From positions 1 to 22,498 of the IMG/VR virus record IMGVR_UViG_3300025141_000845: a stretch of DNA of 22,498 nucleotides. One strand, written 5' to 3'. The notes under the pieces were generated by a model that was not told the DNA's origin, searched no databases, and saw nothing but the letters and a program-made list of their open reading frames with translations. How positions within the stretch are numbered: position 1 is the stretch's first letter; every line of letters begins with the position of its first letter. Below are positions 13,463 through 20,081 of the stretch, piece after piece. Both the position numbers and the translations under genes were made by a program. The DNA comes from a virus.

Positions 13463-13613
13463 GGGGATGTGGCGGAATAGAGTAGACGCGGCGAAATGAA
13501 TGACCGGCGACCTGTAGGGTATACACTCAGGTAGGCAGCCAAGGGTGTACACCTTGGTGTGGAATACTTCTCGTTGGCCAATGGCTGTGGGGGTTCAAGT
13601 CCCCCCATCCCCC
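13463..13613 (+). tRNA. tRNA-like element, type II (Leu-like ends), with about 65 extra nt
   Basis: GGGGATG (13463-13469) pairs perfectly with CATCCCC (13606-13612). Directly before the latter is a canonical T arm, GGGGG-TTCAAGT-CCCCC (13589-13605). After the 5' acceptor strand comes TGGCGGAATAGAGTAGACGC, close to the D arm of bacterial tRNA-Leu with GCG/CGC stem. A variable-arm-like hairpin TGGCC-AAT-GGCTG (13575-13587) sits before the T arm, as in type II tRNAs. A normal tRNA-Leu is about 85-90 nt, whereas this is 151. The excess lies between D arm and variable arm and folds as ACCTG...CAGGT (13510-13532) and CCAAGG-GTGTACA-CCTTGG (13539-13557). No anticodon arm can be assigned with confidence. 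CCA is not encoded. It could be an intron-bearing tRNA, a decayed tRNA or a tRNA mimic. Confidence 0.6.
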
Positions 13614-13630
13614 ACTTTTTAGGAGAATCC

Positions 13631-13825
13631 ATGCCACTTTACATATTTGAATGCAACGCTTGCGGAAGGTGCGCTGAGGTGCTTCAAAGCTTTGCCGACA
13701 AGTGGCCAGACTGCACAGTGTGCAAGAAGCAAATGAAGAAGAAACCAGCGCTCACCAGCTTCAACCTCAAGGGCGACGGCTGGGCGAGGGACAACTACGG
13801 ACTAAAGAAAGGAGAAACAACATGA
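13631..13825 (+). CDS. FmdB-family zinc ribbon protein (64 aa)
   Basis: ATG at 13631 after AGGAGAATCC. MPLYIFECNACGRCAEVLQSF, then WPDCTVCKK, gives two CxxC knuckles, and the end FNLKGDGWARDNYG matches the FmdB pattern (M-P-x-Y-x-x-x-C-x-x-C-G, then C-x-x-C, then F-x-L-x-G-x-G-W). The family is widespread in bacteria and phages and its role is poorly defined. It overlaps the next gene by ATGA. Confidence 0.85.
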   Translation: MPLYIFECNACGRCAEVLQSFADKWPDCTVCKKQMKKKPALTSFNLKGDGWARDNYGLKKGETT

Positions 13826-14139
13826 TACTACTGACCATACTTATAGGCATGGCTTTGGCTCAAGACTTTGATAGCGGCTCGTACCGTTACAGAATCTTCA
13901 GTGAAACCGTGGAGGACAAACAGTGGACGGTCCAGGCATCGAACGGGTTCTACGACTGTAGGGCGGTTATAAAGTGCGTTGGGCTCGATGCGACCATGAT
14001 CATCAGGTCACACAAGCCAACGTGGCATGACCCTCTGGTCATCTACTACATGGTCGACTGGACGCCCAAAAGCTGTGAACTGAAAAGCTGTAAGCGATTG
14101 CCTGAGGCTACATATGAAGACCTGAGGAAGTCTCGGTGA
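13822..14139 (+). CDS. Small predicted secreted protein (105 aa)
   Basis: The ATG at 13822 follows GGAGAAACAAC. The start MILLTILIGMALAQDFDSG looks like a signal peptide with cleavage likely after ALA (residue 13), although no lysine or arginine lies before the hydrophobic run. Four cysteines in the mature part (YDCRAVIKC, SCELKSCK) could form disulfides, consistent with export. No family is recognised. Its stop codon abuts the stop codon of a minus-strand gene within the palindrome TGATCA. Confidence 0.7.
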   Translation: MILLTILIGMALAQDFDSGSYRYRIFSETVEDKQWTVQASNGFYDCRAVIKCVGLDATMIIRSHKPTWHDPLVIYYMVDWTPKSCELKSCKRLPEATYEDLRKSR

Positions 14140-14523
14140 TCATGTGTCCTTGAACGCCATCTTAATGGTTACGGGTTTTCCTGGGGCAGTCACCGTAACA
14201 CCGGCGACACTGTGGACTCCAGGCTGCGTCGAGCACCAGACCTCAACACCCGCTCCGATTGCGTACCCTCCACCAGCGTAGATAGAGCATGTTGAGTTTG
14301 GCCCGCAGTAAAATACGTTGTCGTATTGGGTGGTGGTGAGGGTGTTCCCGCTACCCGCCCAGTTGATTCTCACCCAAACGCCATCAGCATTTGGGTTTGT
14401 AATCTCAATAGCGTAGACGGTTGTGTCGGCATCGTTGAAAGCTTCAACGGTAAGGTCAGCCGTTGAGTCTGTTGAAATCGTAGTGAAAAGAGGGTCGGAG
14501 ACAATACTTGTGGTCAAAGCCAT
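14140..14523 (-). CDS. Beta-rich, probably structural phage protein (127 aa)
   Basis: The minus-strand ATG has AGGA upstream and sits just after the stop of the other minus gene, so both form one operon. The product is rich in Thr, Val, Gly and Ala (STADLTVEAFNDADTTVYAIE, GAGVEVWCSTQPGV), with few charges, typical of beta-rich virion surface proteins such as head decoration or fibre parts. It shares a loose pattern with its upstream neighbour (an N-x-x-G-V/T-V strand, then a late WC segment), so the two may be distant paralogues. The virion location is inference from composition only. Confidence 0.7.
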   Translation of the reverse strand: MALTTSIVSDPLFTTISTDSTADLTVEAFNDADTTVYAIEITNPNADGVWVRINWAGSGNTLTTTQYDNVFYCGPNSTCSIYAGGGYAIGAGVEVWCSTQPGVHSVAGVTVTAPGKPVTIKMAFKDT

Positions 14524-14532
14524 AACGAAATC

Positions 14533-14901
14533 CTATGAGCAAACAAATGTAACATCAACAACCCCGCCAGGAGCATCTGTGGCTGACGACGCAGAACTGG
14601 CATTACACCAAAACGTTAGCTGGCTGAATGGGATGCCGTCTGGGAAGTCAAATTTCCTCGATGTGGTGGCTGGCATCCGCCACTGGTAGTCTGGATCAGT
14701 GGTACCTGATACCCAAGCGCCGCTCGTAGTCTTCAGCTTGAAATAAACAGTGCCACTGTGCTTGTTCCAAATCACAACCGACCTGATGGTCCCCGCCGAG
14801 CCCAGTGCGTCGATCTCCGCACCTTCTGCACAGGCGTCCTCATAAGCGATCTTGTATCTCAACCCACCAGAAGAACCATAGCTACTTACTTTTAGCGTCA
14901 T
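14533..14901 (-). CDS. Beta-rich, probably structural phage protein (122 aa)
   Basis: First gene of the minus-strand pair, 31 nt after a good -10 box. The product begins MTLKVSSYGSSGGLRYKIAY. Its core (IRSVVIWNKHSGTVYFKLKT, TTSRKFDFPDGIPFSQLTFWC, VVDVTFVCS) is a series of beta strands, and the order resembles the gene at 14140. Low charge and many Ser/Thr/Gly residues suit a virion component. No specific family is recognised. It stands alone among plus-strand replication genes, which is unusual for a late gene. Confidence 0.7.
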   Translation of the reverse strand: MTLKVSSYGSSGGLRYKIAYEDACAEGAEIDALGSAGTIRSVVIWNKHSGTVYFKLKTTSGAWVSGTTDPDYQWRMPATTSRKFDFPDGIPFSQLTFWCNASSASSATDAPGGVVDVTFVCS

Positions 14902-14924
14902 TTAAATCACCACATGGTTAAACT

Positions 14925-14930
14925 ATTATA
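14925..14930 (-). promoter_or_regulatory. -10 box of the minus-strand structural pair
   Basis: On the minus strand this reads TATAAT preceded by GG, 24 nt before the start codon. No good -35 is seen at 16-18 nt, so it may need an activator or a phage-modified polymerase. Confidence 0.45.
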
Positions 14931-14977
14931 CCTTTGACATCATAGCAAAGCTCAGACAATCACGCCCGCAAAATGTT

Positions 14978-14997
14978 GGAACAATATGTTGTGTTCC
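14978..14997. promoter_or_regulatory. GGAACA/TGTTCC inverted repeat
   Basis: Six-base perfect arms with an 8-nt spacer in the divergent gap between the structural pair and the HTH gene at 15055, six bases upstream of the TTGACA at 15004. It is a good candidate operator for that HTH protein. Confidence 0.45.
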
Positions 14998-15003
14998 TGT
15001 TCA

Positions 15004-15032
15004 TTGACACGAGCCTATGTGTGGCCTACGGT
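15004..15032 (+). promoter_or_regulatory. Promoter of the HTH-primase operon
   Basis: TTGACA (15004-15009), a 17-nt spacer and TACGGT (15027-15032). The -35 is perfect and the -10 weak. Transcription would start about 15 nt before the start codon of the HTH gene. Confidence 0.55.
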
Positions 15033-15054
15033 GACAACACCAATGGAGGACAGG

Positions 15055-15315
15055 ATGAAAACAAAACTTGTAATCGACACAACCAAAGCACTTCAGGCCT
15101 TGTTTGACGAGGTCGGCGGGAGCTACCGCGAGTGCGCTACAGTCATGGGGTGTGGGCATACCCACCTGTGGGGCGTACTGAACGGAAGGCGTCCACCAGC
15201 AACAGTTGACACCCTGGTCCGGTATGCAGCAAGAGTAGGCAAGGAAACTGGAATCTCCATGTCAATACTCATTACCGACCAACAGCAGGTGAGGTATCAG
15301 ATAAAGGCTTCCTAA
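15055..15315 (+). CDS. Cro/CI-like HTH regulator (86 aa)
   Basis: ATG at 15055, five bases after GGAGG. The middle (ALFDEVGGSYRECATVMGCGHTHLWGVLNGRR, residues about 14-45, here split for reading) fits a lambda-repressor-like helix-turn-helix: helix 2 SYRECATVMG, turn, recognition helix HTHLWGVLNG, then helix 4 PATVDTLVRYAARV. It probably binds the GGAACA/TGTTCC repeat upstream and controls this operon and perhaps the divergent structural pair. No repressor cleavage domain follows, so it is Cro-sized. Confidence 0.75.
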   Translation: MKTKLVIDTTKALQALFDEVGGSYRECATVMGCGHTHLWGVLNGRRPPATVDTLVRYAARVGKETGISMSILITDQQQVRYQIKAS

Positions 15316-15343
15316 ACACCCAAAACACCACGGAGAAACAACA

Positions 15344-16354
15344 GTGTGGCTAAAAAAAGTAGAATCTATAGCAGTATCAGGAATTGCCAAAAACATAGGC
15401 ATGAGCGCAGGAAGGAGCGGGTCTTGTGGCCCGTGCCCATACTGCGGCGCAGAACAAAGAGGCAGCACAGATAAACGCGGACCAATAGGGTTCAGACGAG
15501 ATGACCTTGGATGGAAGTGTCACAAGTGTGGACACGGGGGCTCTGGTGTTGACCTCGTTTGCTATAGCATCTGCGGAAAGAGCTTTAAGGAAGCGAGCGA
15601 TGGAGACAAAGACAAAACCAGAGAGTGGTTTGAGTCGGCCAAGCACTTGGATGTGGTCACCCCAGAGAAAGCCAAGAAGATGAGCAACGCTCGCCCTCCT
15701 GCCAAAGAAGTTCGATCGCTCTGGAAAAACTCATTGAAGCTTCATGAGGTGCCAAAAGACGACCCAGTCTTATCTTTCCTCTTGTCCCGAAAACTAGATC
15801 TGGATGCTCTCGCACGCACAGGTGTAGCCCGCGTTACGCCAAGTAGAAACGCTTATCCATGGCCAAAGTGGTGGCCGGGGGGACGTAGTATGACATGGAG
15901 GTTGATTGTCCCGGCGTTTGATGCGGAGGGGTCGTTTTGTAGCCTGCACGCAAGGGCCGTGTGTGACACGAATGGTGCGCCCAAAACACTCTGGCCAAGC
16001 GGGTTTCAGGCTGGTGGGTTGTTCATGCCAAACAGGCATGCAGTCAAAATGATGCAGGGCAAGCCAGAGGGCATTGACGGCGTTCTTTTTGTGGAAGGGA
16101 TCACCGACTTTATCAAGGCGTCGTCCGAGGCTGAAAGGGAATCCATAAAGCTCGCCGTACTTGGTGGCACATCTGGTTCCTTTAAGAGCGCAGGGAAGCT
16201 CAACATCCCTGCTGGCATCGACATCTACGTTGGCACGGACCCCGATCAGAAGGGCGACGAGTACGCTAGCACAATACAGATGCAGCTTGGCTCCAGGGCC
16301 TGCTACCGTCTCCCTCTTGGTGAAGTAGATGGAGGCAATGGTGAGAGACCTTGA
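15344..16354 (+). CDS. DNA primase with zinc-binding and TOPRIM domains (336 aa)
   Basis: Starts with GTG after CGGAGAAACAACA, the common leader. A CHC2-like zinc ribbon is formed by CPYCG (31-35) and CHKCG (59-63). The C-terminal half carries a TOPRIM domain: LFVEGITDFIKA (248-259, catalytic Glu251) and IYVGTDPDQKGDEYA (294-308, Asp299 and Asp301). The layout matches short phage primases of the CHC2-TOPRIM type. It would make RNA primers for phage replication and probably works with the VapE-like helicase, whose gene overlaps its end by 26 nt. Confidence 0.88.
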   Translation: MWLKKVESIAVSGIAKNIGMSAGRSGSCGPCPYCGAEQRGSTDKRGPIGFRRDDLGWKCHKCGHGGSGVDLVCYSICGKSFKEASDGDKDKTREWFESAKHLDVVTPEKAKKMSNARPPAKEVRSLWKNSLKLHEVPKDDPVLSFLLSRKLDLDALARTGVARVTPSRNAYPWPKWWPGGRSMTWRLIVPAFDAEGSFCSLHARAVCDTNGAPKTLWPSGFQAGGLFMPNRHAVKMMQGKPEGIDGVLFVEGITDFIKASSEAERESIKLAVLGGTSGSFKSAGKLNIPAGIDIYVGTDPDQKGDEYASTIQMQLGSRACYRLPLGEVDGGNGERP

Positions 16355-17678
16355 TGACGTACTGACTGGTGAGCCGGGGGCACCGACCTTAGCCGAACTT
16401 CTTGCCTCAGCAAAAGAGGCCTACGATAGCGGTGAGCAGCCTGGGCCGCAAGCGAGAGTAGTCTCTCGCCTTGAGATTACAACATCCAGGGACGGGACCG
16501 ACAGGATTGTCTCGTCAGTGCCAAACCTTATCACCATCCTTCAGCATGACAGGCGGTGGGCTGGGCGCATCTGGCTAGACACGTTTCGAAACGTCATCAA
16601 AATGGATGACAATGATTTCCGAGACACAGACGCCACCCGCATAAAGCGGTGGACCCATAGGCACTATGGCGTTCACTTCAGTACAGACTGCATCATAGAG
16701 TCTATAGGATTTTTTGCAGAAGAGAACGGAAGGAACCCGCTCGTTGACTGGCTCAAGGAAATCCATTGGGACGGCACTCCCAGGATGGACGAATGGCTCG
16801 TCAGGGCTGTTGGCGCAGAGGATACTAAGCTCACACGAGAAATGGGCCGTAGATGGCTTGTGCAGTGCATCGCTCGCGCTTTTGACCCAGGCTGTAAGGC
16901 AGACTGCGTTTTGATCTTGGTGGGCCCTCAGGGGGCTCGCAAGAGCACTACCTTCAGGCTTCTCGCATCGGACGAGTACTTTTGCGACACACCCATGGAT
17001 ATTGGCTCGAGCAATGCCTACATGCAGATTCACAGAGCGTGGCTGTACGAGGTCGCCGAGCTTGACTCCATTCGGAGAGCGCACAACTCGTCAACCAAAG
17101 CGTTCTTGTCGGCGCAAGAGGACACTTTCCGCCCACCGTATGGCCGCATGCCAATCACACTGAAGCGTCATACAGTATTCTGTGGGACAACGAACAAGGG
17201 TGAGTTCATCACCGACATGACCGGCTCTCGCAGATACTGGCCAGTTCAGATTGGGACAATCGATACTGATTGGATGGTCAAAAATAGGGCTCAGATATGG
17301 GCAGAGTCTGTTGCCGCGTACAATAATGGCGAGAAGTGGTACCTTGAAAACGAAGCAGAGCAACAGCTTGAATCTCAATCGTCTGACTTTAGACAGTACG
17401 ACCCGTGGCACGAAGTTATCGAGGAATGGCTGATAGGGAGCATGAGGAAGTCATCCACAAGCGAGATAATGGCTCAAGCGCTGAGCTTAGAGAAATACCA
17501 GATGACCCGAAACAACGAGATGCGAGTAGGCGACATTATGCGCCAGCTTGGGTACGACAGGGTTCGACGCAGAATAGGTGGACAGCGAACTTATGTGTGG
17601 GTCGAAGGGAAGGACGACAACATAATATCTATGACCAAGCCAGAGCTTGTAGAAAAGACTAATAATGGAGAGGCATAA
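16329..17678 (+). CDS. VapE/VirE-family AAA+ helicase (449 aa)
   Basis: Starts inside the primase gene; ATG at 16329 or 16338 are both possible, and GGAGG at 16331 best suits a GTG at 16341, so the N-terminus is uncertain by four codons. The VapE hallmark NPLVDWLKEIHWDGTPRMDEWL (136-157, here in parts) is followed by Walker A GPQGARKS (199-206), a Walker B-like AWLYEVAELD (237-246), sensor VFCGTTNKGEF (283-293) and arginine finger TGSRRYWPV (298-306). The C-terminus (about 372-426) is a winged-helix-like segment. It is the likely replicative or initiator helicase partner of the primase. The glycine before the Walker lysine is Arg here. Confidence 0.88.
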   Translation: MEAMVRDLDDVLTGEPGAPTLAELLASAKEAYDSGEQPGPQARVVSRLEITTSRDGTDRIVSSVPNLITILQHDRRWAGRIWLDTFRNVIKMDDNDFRDTDATRIKRWTHRHYGVHFSTDCIIESIGFFAEENGRNPLVDWLKEIHWDGTPRMDEWLVRAVGAEDTKLTREMGRRWLVQCIARAFDPGCKADCVLILVGPQGARKSTTFRLLASDEYFCDTPMDIGSSNAYMQIHRAWLYEVAELDSIRRAHNSSTKAFLSAQEDTFRPPYGRMPITLKRHTVFCGTTNKGEFITDMTGSRRYWPVQIGTIDTDWMVKNRAQIWAESVAAYNNGEKWYLENEAEQQLESQSSDFRQYDPWHEVIEEWLIGSMRKSSTSEIMAQALSLEKYQMTRNNEMRVGDIMRQLGYDRVRRRIGGQRTYVWVEGKDDNIISMTKPELVEKTNNGEA

Positions 17679-18301
17679 TGCCTGTATTCGCGCACGGTAG
17701 AGCAGAAGAGATGTCCACCTTTGTAGACAAATACCTGACCGAAGATGACAAGTCTATTATTTTCAGTAAGTCAACGTGCTCAAGAGTTAGGTCAATCGGC
17801 ACCGAGAACCAATTCCTTCTCCACTCTATTGCGGAACAGGTGAAGGCATTCATTGATGGTGGCCACTTCCTACGATTCATAGCGTATGGGCTCGACTACA
17901 TGATGCTTCAGGGGGCCAGCACATTTACCGTAAGCGCAGATGATTTTGAAGACCTTGATGACCTAATCGACTTCTCCAACGCCTACTTCTTTGAGTGGTA
18001 CCAGGAGGGCTCATTAGACGATGACACCATCGATAAGGCATACGTTTGGCTACTAACCACGCCGTACATGGCCATGATGATGACTGAAGATGTCCGTCGA
18101 GAGCTACACAAGACGATTGACTGCCTGTGGTTGTCGCCAGCAACCGGGTGCAATGCTCTGTGGAACCAGTGCTACGCTGTAGGGAAGCGATCGACAGACG
18201 AGGCAGTGCAGCACTGGTTAGACAACGTCCAAATCCGATACAGCGGGTGTGGGTACAACAACATCATTAGGCCACAGGAAGTCGATGTCCACCCTGAATG
18301 A
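17678..18301 (+). CDS. Phage protein of unknown function (207 aa)
   Basis: ATG at 17678 overlaps the VapE stop as TAATG, so it is probably co-translated. The product is acidic and largely helical (SIAEQVKAFIDGGHFLRFIAYGLDYMML, DDFEDLDDLIDFSNAYFFEWY split over residues 48-108), with cysteines clustered late (IDCLWLSPATGCNALWNQC). No motif is recognised. Position suggests an accessory to the primase-helicase pair, but this is inference. Confidence 0.75.
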   Translation: MPVFAHGRAEEMSTFVDKYLTEDDKSIIFSKSTCSRVRSIGTENQFLLHSIAEQVKAFIDGGHFLRFIAYGLDYMMLQGASTFTVSADDFEDLDDLIDFSNAYFFEWYQEGSLDDDTIDKAYVWLLTTPYMAMMMTEDVRRELHKTIDCLWLSPATGCNALWNQCYAVGKRSTDEAVQHWLDNVQIRYSGCGYNNIIRPQEVDVHPE

Positions 18302-18512
18302 AGTCCAAGACTCATGGGATACGCCAGATGGTCTGACCATCGTGACAACCAAAGAGTTCATCCAAATGTTTGATGCCAGCGGTGATCCGGTAATCGAATC
18401 GATATCAAAAGAGTGTGCGCTCGAGATTATCGATAACCATATTGAGGCACAGAAAAACCAAACAGCCATCGATATGTTGATGGCCGTGTTTTGGAAACCA
18501 ATAGAAGCGTAG
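18285..18512 (+). CDS. Small acidic phage protein (75 aa)
   Basis: ATG at 18285 after AGGAAG with a short 3-nt spacing, overlapping the previous gene by 17 nt. The product begins MSTLNEVQDSWDTPDGLTIV and has a helical acidic C-terminal part (CALEIIDNHIEAQKNQTAIDML). It is the last gene of the primase operon and its stop abuts the stop of a minus-strand gene. It is unrecognised. Confidence 0.65.
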   Translation: MSTLNEVQDSWDTPDGLTIVTTKEFIQMFDASGDPVIESISKECALEIIDNHIEAQKNQTAIDMLMAVFWKPIEA

Positions 18513-18734
18513 TTACTTCTTGGTTGACGTTTTTTTAGCGGGCGGCTTTTTGGTTGACGTTTTTTTAGCGGGCGGCTTTTTGGTTGCCGCAGCCTTAGCT
18601 TGTGTAGCCTTAGCCTCAAGCTCCCCAATATACGCATAGAGGGTGGAAATAACCTCAGATGAATTGTACCCGTGCAGTCCCCATTTGACTCTGGTGACAA
18701 TCCGCATTTCATCAACTTTTTCTTTAAGACTCAT
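18513..18734 (-). CDS. Small protein with lysine/proline-rich repeat tail (73 aa)
   Basis: On the minus strand the ATG follows TGGAGAAGAGA. The first 45 residues look folded and helical (MSLKEKVDEMRIVTRVKWGL, SSEVISTLYAYIGELEAKAT); a coiled-coil or small helical domain is possible. The tail is KKPPAKKTST repeated twice, like histone H1-type or nucleoid-protein tails that bind DNA by charge. The repeat is an exact 30-bp DNA duplication, so its copy number may vary. Confidence 0.65.
   Translation of the reverse strand: MSLKEKVDEMRIVTRVKWGLHGYNSSEVISTLYAYIGELEAKATQAKAAATKKPPAKKTSTKKPPAKKTSTKK
18521..18586. repeat. Two exact 30-bp tandem repeats plus a partial third
   Basis: Units 18521-18550 and 18551-18580 are identical, followed by six matching bases. 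They encode the decapeptide KKPPAKKTST on the minus strand, so the frame is preserved by the duplication. Confidence 0.85.
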
Positions 18735-18746
18735 TCTCTTCTCCAG

Positions 18747-18986
18747 TTATGAGCGAAGACCAGGCTTAAGCCCAGGCCACTCTCTTACAGACACTATACC
18801 ACCAGTAGCCTTTTCGATACCGATAGCCAAAGGAAGTGACGGCGTTTTCCGCCCATATTCCAAGTCCCGAAGGTATCCAATACTGAGCCTTAAATCAAAT
18901 CTTATCAACTCCCCATTGAGCCACTGGATAAACAGCACTCGGGTGCTCTTCCCTGGCAGACTTTTCCGGTAAACCTCGATGATCAT
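18747..18986 (-). CDS. Small HTH-like regulator (79 aa)
   Basis: The frame is open to 19109, but that would pass through the divergent promoter region, so the ATG at 18986 (MIIEVYRKSLPGKSTRVLF) is chosen. The C-terminal half, LSIGYLRDLEYGRKTPSLPLAIGIEKATGGIVSV, is a typical Cro/XRE recognition-helix region (helix, DLEYGRKTPS, then LAIGIEKATGG as the following helix). It is divergent from the YqaJ-RecT operon and probably regulates it through the inverted repeats between them. The lysine-rich-tail gene lies 12 nt downstream. Confidence 0.7.
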   Translation of the reverse strand: MIIEVYRKSLPGKSTRVLFIQWLNGELIRFDLRLSIGYLRDLEYGRKTPSLPLAIGIEKATGGIVSVREWPGLKPGLRS

Positions 18987-19019
18987 TTGACACACCCTAT
19001 TAATAAAAAATAGCGCACC

Positions 19020-19034
19020 GGACAGGTTTTGTCC
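19020..19034. promoter_or_regulatory. GGACA/TGTCC inverted repeat
   Basis: GGACA-GGTTT-TGTCC, with the same half-sites as at 206, 835 and 3636 but in the opposite order. It lies between the HTH gene at 18747 and the recombination operon, a likely operator position. Confidence 0.4.
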
Positions 19035-19052
19035 ACAATCGGGTGTGGCTCC

Positions 19053-19081
19053 TTGACACACTTCTGCGAAAGAAGTATCTT
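19053..19081 (+). promoter_or_regulatory. Promoter of the recombination operon with internal inverted repeat
   Basis: TTGACA (19053-19058), a 17-nt spacer and TATCTT (19076-19081). The spacer holds the perfect inverted repeat ACTTCT-GCGAA-AGAAGT (19060-19076). A regulator bound there would block RNA polymerase. The -10 is identical to that at 1768. Confidence 0.7.
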
Positions 19082-19100
19082 TGCTGAAGGAGAAACAACC

Positions 19101-20081
19101 ATGAACCAAGCGGAACGCACGGCGTGGCTCGCTGAGCGAAAGAAAGGATTGGGTGGCACTGATATTGCCGCAATCATGATGGCTGGCGCAGATGCCGCCG
19201 ATAAAATTGGTTCATTCGATAAGAGTCTTTTTAAGATTTGGTCCGAAAAGACTGGGCTATTTAAGTCAGAAGACCGAGACAATGCAGTTTTGATGCGTGG
19301 CCGGGTGATGGAGAAGTACGTGTTTGAGCTATACGAACTCCATTTAGGGAAGGGATGTCGTCTTTGGGAGAGAGGATTAACTTGGCACCCATCTCGGCCA
19401 CGCATCTTCGGCACTCCAGATATGCTGGTTGAGCACGGTGGCGTCACGTTTGGCATGGATGCCAAGACGCGCAGGATGCGAAAGGGGTGGGGCAAGACCG
19501 GAACCACCGACGTACCACTAGATGTAGAGGTGCAAATGCGCGCCTATATGGAGATATTTGATGCCCCGTACTGGGATATCGCAACTCTTTTCAGCTTAGA
19601 CGACTTCCGCGTGTACCGGATAGATAGAGACAAAGAGCTTGGCGCAGACATACTCAGTGTCGCCGAAGAGTGGTGGGAAAAGTATGTCGCTAGCGAGACC
19701 CCGCCGCCAGTTGACAGTACAGACATGTGCAGAGAAGTGCTTGGGAAAATGTTCACGATCAACCCAAGGGTCGCCGATGAACCCCTGAGGCCTGCCAGCG
19801 TTGCTGAGCGCGACCTTTACGAGAAGATACTGAAGGCCAGGGAAACCCACAAAGAAGTGACCGGAAAGAAGAACGAGTTAGAAAATCAGCTACGAAGCTG
19901 TATCGGAGAGTCGTTTGGGATAGCCGGGGTGGCTACATGGAAGCCATCAAAGCCACGGCAAAGCTTCGACAAGAAAAGATTCTCACAAGATCACCCAGAC
20001 CTGTACAAAGAGTACGTTACTGAGGGTCCGTCAAACAGGACTCTGCGAATAATGGAGCCACGAAATGACGACAGCGCTTAG
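19101..20081 (+). CDS. YqaJ-family recombination exonuclease (326 aa)
   Basis: ATG at 19101 after AAGGAGAAACAACC; the longer frame would start upstream of the promoter. Catalytic PD-(D/E)XK elements of the lambda-exonuclease/YqaJ fold are visible: GLGGTDIAAIM (16-26), RGRVMEKYVFE (66-76, Glu71), IFGTPDML (102-109, Asp107), MDAKTRR (119-125, Asp120 and Lys122) and VEVQMRAYM (142-150, Gln145). It would resect double-strand ends to give single strands for the annealase encoded next to it. A helical C-terminal part (about 250-326) follows. The end overlaps RecT by 17 nt. Confidence 0.9.
   Translation: MNQAERTAWLAERKKGLGGTDIAAIMMAGADAADKIGSFDKSLFKIWSEKTGLFKSEDRDNAVLMRGRVMEKYVFELYELHLGKGCRLWERGLTWHPSRPRIFGTPDMLVEHGGVTFGMDAKTRRMRKGWGKTGTTDVPLDVEVQMRAYMEIFDAPYWDIATLFSLDDFRVYRIDRDKELGADILSVAEEWWEKYVASETPPPVDSTDMCREVLGKMFTINPRVADEPLRPASVAERDLYEKILKARETHKEVTGKKNELENQLRSCIGESFGIAGVATWKPSKPRQSFDKKRFSQDHPDLYKEYVTEGPSNRTLRIMEPRNDDSA

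Noticed and set aside
13539-13557. Tyr anticodon arm (loop GTGTACA with GTA)
   Set aside because: The loop has U33 and GUA, but position 37 would be C and the distances to the D arm and variable arm are too long for a tRNA-Tyr.
13463-13613. tmRNA or group I intron
   Set aside because: No tag-peptide frame, and the D-arm region does not match tmRNA. The extra sequence of about 65 nt is far too short for a group I intron.
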